NCBI GenBank assembly: GCA_037693485.1
Contig: CM075344.1
Coordinates: 23,582,501-23,646,500 of the forward strand
Source of the DNA: Kitagawia praeruptora
Taxonomy: Eukaryota > Streptophyta > Magnoliopsida > Apiales > Apiaceae
Reading direction: 5' to 3'
Length of the DNA: 64,000 nt
A program made the translations under genes and the position numbers. Positions 58,104 to 64,000 of the stretch are shown piece by piece (position 1 is the first letter of the stretch; each line of letters starts with the position of its first letter). A model generated the notes under the pieces. That model was not told the DNA's origin, did no database searches, and saw only the letters and a list, made by a program, of their open reading frames with translations.

Positions 58104-60941
58104 TCAATATATATATATAAAGGAGGGTACACGGGAGTTTAGGTGGCGCTCTAAAATCGTCTCAATCTATTTTTCTAATTTTTTAGAATTTTAGAATTTA
58201 AACACTAATAAATATAAAAATATCATTTAACATATTAGAAGTAGAATAGGTGTTCGAATTTATAGAGAAGAAGAGTTCAAATTTATAAGGAAGACATATG
58301 ATTAGAAGTTCTATTGGAAGTAGAATAAGTATTTATTAGACATATGATTAAAAGTTCTATTCGAAGTAGAATAGTAGTTCGAATTTATAGAGAATAAGAG
58401 TTCGAATTTATAGAAAAAAACATATAAATAAAAGTTCTATTAGAAGTAGAATAAGTGTTTGAATATTTAGTGAAAATATATAAATAAATATTTTTTAGAA
58501 AGTACGATCTTCTTAAAATATGTTGTTTCATATAAGTTAATTATACTTCTATTAGGAAAATTTATTCAATACTATTGTCATAAAAAAAACCATCGTATTT
58601 AAAAATAAAATCATTGATGTGTTAATATAATAAAATTACATTCTCATGCAGGAATCCTAAATTAATACAGGAGTATCTACAATATAAAGAAAAAATAAGA
58701 TGCGTTTTCATTTTCTAAAACTCCATAAATTTTAGAAAGTCTGGAGAAAGTAAAAATTGGAATTCACTTTATTTTTTATGTTTTGATTTTAAAGAAAAAA
58801 AGTTGTTGTGTAAGATGAGCATCATCAATAATATGTAATGAAGTTAGAATTTCGATCCCAAACGAGAGCGGCTCGAAATGTGTTTAACGGGAAAATGGCT
58901 CACTATAAAATATTGTATTAGCTATTAAAATATCATATTAATGTTATAAATTTTATTTTATTTTTAGGATTTGATTTTTATGGATAAATATTATCATACA
59001 AGTGATATATGTAAAAGTTAGATTTTTGGTCTTAACGAGATAGCAGATCAATAGTAATAACCGTACGTGTTTAACGAAAAAGCGGTTCATTAGAGAAGAC
59101 CGTATATAAGATGTTTGAATAAAATAAATACAGGAGTATCTATAATATAAAGAGAAAATAAGATGTATTTTCATTTTTTAAAATTCCATAAATTTTAGAA
59201 AGTTTAGCGAAAGTATAAATTGGAATTCACCTTATTTTTTAGATTTTGATTTCAAGAAAAAAGTTATTGTGTAAGATAAGTATTATCAATAATATGTAAT
59301 GAAGTTGAAATTTTGATCCCAAATAAGAGTGACTTGAAACGTGTTTAACGGGAAGATGACTTACAATAAAAGATTGTATAAACTATTAAAATAGTATATT
59401 GATGTTATAAATTTTATTTTATTTTTAGGATTTGATTTTTATGGATAAATATTATCATACAAGTGATATATGTAAAAGTTAGATTTTTGATCTTAACGAG
59501 AGAGCGGATCAATAATAATAACTGTGTTTAATGAGAAAGCGGTTTATTAGAGAAGATCGTATAAAAGATGTTTGAATATATAAGGAATACATAAAATAAA
59601 ATGTTTTATTGGAAGTAGAATACGAGGACGGTTGACACATCTTATACAATTTTTAAAAATTATATATCTTTTTTCCTAGAAATCCTTTATTGTAACTTTT
59701 TATACAAGTTAATTATACTTGCATTATAAAAATATATCCATAAATTTTATATTATTCCCGTAACGAAAAGTCTTCGTATATATATATATATATATTAACA
59801 TAACAGAAAGACATTTTCATGCGGAAGTTGTAAATAAATACAAGAATATCTATAAGAGTAAACTTCAAAGTGGTGGCCAGATTTTACACTCATTTTCAAA
59901 AAAGTGGCCAGACTTTCAATTTTGCAAAATGGTGGCCAGATTTGCCTTTTTTCTTTCAAAAAGGTGGTTGCAGACGATTTTCAGCTTTTTGGCAGGGGTA
60001 AAATGGAAAAAAATGTTAGAGATCCGAAAAATTGTCCACAAAAATTCCCAAATTAATATGTGTCAACATATGAGTGGTTATATTCGTAATAATAATAATG
60101 CCCCCATGTATGCACATCAATTCACCAAAAAACCCCACAAATATGAGTTGTCAAGATTTAATTAGTCAATTTATGTGCATGCATGGGGTTAAATTATTAT
60201 TATTATTACGAATATAACCAATCATATGGTGACACATATTAATTTGGGGATTTTTTGGTTAATTTTTGGGGGTTTTAGCATTTTTTTTTAGTAAAATAAC
60301 ATATTTTCCCATTTTACCCCTGCCAAATAAGCTGAAAATCATCTCCAACCACTTTTTTGAAAGGAAAAAGGCAAGTCTGGCCACCATTTTGCAAAATTGA
60401 AAGTCTGGCCATTTTTTTGAAAATGAGTGTAAAATCTGGCCACTTTTTTGCAATTAACTCTATCTATAATATACAGAAAATAAAAGATGTATTTTCATAT
60501 TTTAAAATTCCATAAATATTAGAAAGTTTAAAGAATATAAAAATTGGAATTTACTCTCTTCATATAATAAAGTTAGAATTTCGGTTCCAAATAAGAGTGG
60601 CTCGAAACGTATTTAACGGGAAGACGGCTCATTAGAAAAGATTATATTAGCCATTAGAATTTGATACTTATGTCATAATTTTTTTATTTTTACGGTTCGA
60701 TTTTATGGATAAAAATTATTATATAAGTCTTTATACTATATATGTTAAAGATGGGATTTCGGTTTTAACGAGAGAGCGGCTCAATCGAAAAAATTGTGTT
60801 TAACAAGAATTTTTTCTTGATTCATTAAAGAATATTATTTAATTATTAAAATTTAATATTAATATTATAATATAACGTAAATGTATTAAATTTTTTTAAA
60901 AATATTGTAATGCCGCCGCGAAGCGCGGCTTTATCAACTAG
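58104..60941 (+). mobile_element. Non-autonomous Helitron inside the Stowaway
   Basis: Starts TCAATATATATATATAAAGG after A. Ends with hairpin GCCGCGAAGCGCGGC, then tttatcaaCTAG and T. The inside has about three tandem units of about 460 bp (units starting near 58670, 59134 and 59842, each with gtatctataatataaaga, aaattccataaattttagaa and acgagagagcggatcaat). The third is interrupted by a MITE. No coding capacity. Confidence 0.85.
59856..60460. mobile_element. Mutator-like MITE family A, copy 2 (innermost)
   Basis: Perfect 9-bp TSD TATCTATAA (59847-59855 and 60461-60469). Ends are GAGTAAACTTCAAAGTGG and, reversed, GAGTTAATTGCAAAAAAGTG. It aligns with copy 1 at 29960 along its full length, including the central attattattacgaatata stretch. 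605 bp. Confidence 0.9.
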
Positions 60942-61535
60942 TTTAACAATAAAAAACACTATTACACCCACTACTTTCCTCCACTATCTCAAATCTATAA
61001 TTAAATATCAATATGTCCCACCACTTTACCCACTTTTCATCTAACTTTACTCATTTTTTACACATTTTCTTGGTCTGCGTGTCCATCCCCCATGTAAACA
61101 ACCATGAGGGACGGAGGGAGTATTCATGAATAATCACCCAACTAGACAAATCACTAATGCACAATGCACATTGCTAACTAACTGAGCACACAGTGCTGAG
61201 TGCAGAAGACTGATTCAATTTGTGGTTTTGAAGTTTGTAACTTAGTATTATGTTCTAGAACACTGATTCAATTTGAATTTTATTAACCATCCATTTTAAT
61301 TTCTCGTGATAATTAGGATTTGAAATTATTTATAGGTTTAGATATAGTATTTTTAATTGAAGTTGTAAACCATAGTAAACCGCGCCACACCGCACCGCAT
61401 TTTCGTGGTGCGGTTTATGCGATTTTTAAATTTCGTGTTGCGGTTTGGAAATTTGACCAAACCGCATGCGCGGGTTGGTCCGCGGTTTTAGGGAAAAACC
61501 ATACCGCCCGCACCGCGATCACCCTTAAGAGTGAG

Positions 61536-63394
61536 CGATTTCAATGCTCAGCAAGTAAGAGTATTCATAATAAGAAATTGAAGTAGGAATTGTTATACAC
61601 AAATAATGTAAACCTTTAGAGTTTGAATTATACTACAAAACAAATAGTTTGTACCTTTCACTTATCAAATTGATTCATAACCAAGATCATAAATTTTAAT
61701 ATACGAATAACGTATACCTTTCATTTTTAAGTGATTCATAAAATTAGATGAAATAAATCATTTTGACAACTGAGCGTGATCCGAATATCATGAACTATAA
61801 CACAACACTAATGGTGATCAGCCATTAATGCAACGATGCATGCAATCATCTTTGTGGATTTACATTATCACCACCTTATCTGCCTCACAGGCCTCATGTA
61901 TGTAAATCACGCGCACGAAGCAATTTACATACCCCTCTCATTGCATACCCAGAGTTCCCAGCATAACAATGGAGGTTGTTCAACTCAGTTCATAGCGCCA
62001 AAGAATTTTGGTCACATAAGATACATTATAAATGTAACCTCCCAAATAACAGCTGATAATTCATTCCAAGGAACGGATGAATAGAGAGTCATGTTACTCG
62101 AAAGCAAACAATGCTATATTTTGAAAGAAAATGAAATGATGGCACACTTTCCAAAATATGAAGAAGTAATTAACACATTTAAAACATTTGCATAACCATG
62201 AGAAAAATAAGATACTTGCGTAATTACAAAAAGTGAATAGAAAACTTGCCTCGTTCTTTAATCAAGATTTGTAATCTTAATCAATAAAATGCTCTCTGGA
62301 CTAGCTCCAATTTCTGTCAATTTAAGGTCACTAATATCAGCTACTAAAAACTCTAAAATTTCAATATATTCCAAGATATAAAATAGATCGTTCAATCACT
62401 AATATTGTTTCTTTAATTTACTCGTCTTGCCTCAATTGACTTAACAACATGTTATATAGGTTCCTAAATTAGTTTTAAGATTTTGTGTACTTACTAAGCA
62501 ACTAATAAATTAAGTACTAATCTTAACAGTAATATACCAACCTGGACAAACTGAACTAATAGGAGCAGAGAAGAAGTATATGACATGCCAGATATTCCAA
62601 CTTTTGCTTCCTCTTATGCTGCTCACTTCAGCTTTCATTTCACAAAAAGACCCACTGTAAAAATGCTACCCTAGTCCAATTCTTCCAACTCATTAACATC
62701 TGCACCCTTCAGTGCTAAACCCTTTATTAATCTCTCTACTCAACAGCGAAAACACAAATCCCAACTTCAATCTTTTAATAATTTCCCTGAATCTCAATGA
62801 TCCTTGGCACTTGATTCTTGTAACCCAGAAAGAAGGAGATATTTAATCTCTGAAATTGCAATGTTCATAGTCTTATCTTCAACTTATGTTGCTCGTACAT
62901 ATATCCATCTAATCTCAAAGAAAATCCCAGGTCATATGAAATTTTGAGAACCTAATCATGACACCAGGTGCTGCCCATGCTCAGTTGCACTTAATAGTAC
63001 ATACGTTATTGAACTCTGGTTCTTGTTTCCTAACCGTTCCTGGAAAGTACAGCCCACCTTTATGAATAAAACTGGGCTACTTATAAGAGATATAAGAGAT
63101 GATGTTCAATATAAGAGACTTACTCTATTAGACATTTTCTCAAACATGTGGCCATGCTATTAAGAAATCGTACAAATTTTGCATAAATATCAAAGCAATT
63201 CTGTAATTGAGTGACCAGTAGAAATACCTCTAGTTGAAATTGTAGCATCAGATGGAGGGAATCAAGAACACGTCCTATCACCAATCAAGCTTTCTTCCCT
63301 GGACCTATTACATCCAATTCTGTTCTTGTAATTTAGTTAGTCTTTGTCCTTCCAACTATTATCTCAAATCTTGATAATAATTATCCTGCTTTTA
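61536..63394. other. Intergenic DNA, no gene recognised
   Basis: No convincing domain, TIR pair or LTR. The frame at 61836-62084 (82 codons) resembles nothing I know. Composition suggests unique, non-coding sequence. Confidence 0.4.
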
Positions 63395-63670
63395 AAAATT
63401 TTCGGGATGTTACAAATAAGGCATCTAAGCTTTCGGCAAGTTGAATGGAAATTGAATATTGACAGCGAGCAAACAAAAGTCCAGACTATAAATCCCATAT
63501 CATGTACAGAATGGAATACTTATTTCGTCTTGTAAAATTCTCAAGAGGGTCATGTTGAGGGGCGAGATAAAAGATCCAGCAGAATGGAATACTTATTTCG
63601 AAAAAGATCCAATGCCCGTTTTGGAAATTTTGTCCAATCTCATTGCTCTTTATTTGGAATTTAATGGTTT
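63395..63670 (+). pseudogene. LRR relic of an NLR gene, rearranged
   Basis: Matches the LRR part of NLR-3 and NLR-4: ataaggcatctaagctttcg, gaaattgaatattgacagcg, aacaaaagtccaga, then tcttgtaaaattctcaagagg, gcgagataaaagatccagca and aaaaagatccaatgcccg. A 21-base segment (63507-63527) recurs at 63580-63600 and bridges two points that are not adjacent in the intact gene. No CC or NB-ARC is present. Confidence 0.78.
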
Positions 63671-63700
63671 GTATTAGATGAAAATGGTGTTATTGATCTA

Positions 63701-63948
63701 CTCCTCGGTCCCACGAATTCTTTATATGATAGTGATGAGTTTGACACGTATTTTAAAACTCCTAAAACATATAGTTTCATAATTTATTTTTAATTTTTTT
63801 TTCTTTTGAATAAAAATTTAATATTTAAATTTTTATTCAAAAAAAGAAAATTTTAAAAATAAGTCATGAAACTATACTTTATATACACCTTAAAATGCGT
63901 GCCAAGCAAGATTGAAAACATGTAAAGAAATGATTGGGACGGAGGGAA
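63701..63948. mobile_element. Stowaway MITE
   Basis: Starts CTCCTCGGTCCC after TA (63699-63700) and ends GGGACGGAGGGA before a TA. The arms pair through ttattttaaaattttc and gcattttaagg-like sequence. Slightly degraded ends. Confidence 0.75.
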
Positions 63949-63962
63949 TATTAATTAACATA

Positions 63963-64000
63963 CTAGTTTAATGCTTTAATGCCAGTGCATTGCACATGAG
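63963..64000 (-). mobile_element. Possible Helitron 3' end running out of the window
   Basis: On the minus strand: GTGCAATGCAC hairpin, ggcattaaagcattaaa, CTAG, then T. This resembles other Helitron ends in the window, though the hairpin-to-CTAG spacing is longer than usual. Only 38 bases are visible. Confidence 0.4.

Larger units (their letters stand above)
57991..61120. mobile_element. Stowaway MITE split by a Helitron
   Basis: Starts CTCCCTCTGTCCCTC after TA (57989-57990) and ends GAGGGACGGAGGGAG before TA (61121-61122). The outer parts are 57991-58103 and 60942-61120. Both contain actattacacccact and atttctttac-like Stowaway interior. Joined, the element would be about 292 bp. Confidence 0.85.
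57645..61527. mobile_element. hAT element with AACCGCACC arrays, outermost of four nested elements
   Basis: Perfect 8-bp TSD AGAGTGAG (57637-57644 and 61528-61535). Ends are TAGGGGTGACCA and, reversed, TAAGGGTGATCG. Arrays of aaccgcaccaaaccgc and its complement occupy 57655-57815 and 61375-61515. Most of its 3883 bp is later insertion. No transposase was seen. Confidence 0.88.

Noticed and set aside
61836..62084. 82-codon frame as a possible small gene
   Set aside because: No similarity I recognise, no promoter or partner, and composition like the surrounding non-coding DNA.

Overview
This is nuclear DNA from a flowering plant, most likely a eudicot. The evidence is the AT-rich sequence, single-exon CC-NB-ARC-LRR (CNL) resistance genes, Ty1/Copia gag genes primed by initiator tRNA-Met, and many plant-type hAT, Mutator-like, Tourist, Stowaway and Helitron elements. 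I cannot name the species. I recognised no rRNA or tRNA gene and no CRISPR array.

The genic content is a tandem family of RPP13-like CNL genes, all on the plus strand. NLR-1 (168-5678) is dead: it carries a Copia element (itself hit by a solo LTR) and four in-frame stops. NLR-2 (12208-14771) has a 40-base deletion that cuts off the C-terminal repeats. NLR-3 (33618-36598) has a Tourist MITE in codon 43 plus two frameshifts. NLR-4 (39592-42174) is the only intact copy (860 aa). There is also a promoter-plus-start-codon relic (about 7415-7583) and two LRR-only relics (37722-38345, 63395-63670). Shared 5' and 3' flanks around NLR-2 and NLR-4 show that whole gene blocks were duplicated.

Mobile DNA fills most of the rest, and many elements can be bounded exactly by target-site duplications (TSDs): two gag-only Copia elements; hAT elements with 8-bp TSDs (6487, 15063, 36616, 54600, 56115, 57645); Mutator-like MITEs with 9-bp TSDs (5780, 22949, 24725, 29960, 31472, 59856); a Tourist MITE with TSD TTA; Stowaway MITEs with TSD TA; and several Helitrons with TC...CTAG ends. 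The minus-strand Helitron at 25188-29520 carries an RPA1-like relic and captured pieces of two unrelated host genes: NADP-dependent malic enzyme (with introns) and an ERD15-like PAM2-motif protein. A RabGAP/TBC gene fragment lies at 43232-43840.

The right third (45-61.5 kb) is a nest of transposons. At 57645-61527 four layers can be read from their TSDs: hAT, then Stowaway, then Helitron, then a Mutator-like MITE. At 54094-57425 an element with about 240-bp inverted repeats has been hit twice by different hAT elements. The only gene I would call functional from sequence is NLR-4. NLR-2 and NLR-3 could make truncated proteins.
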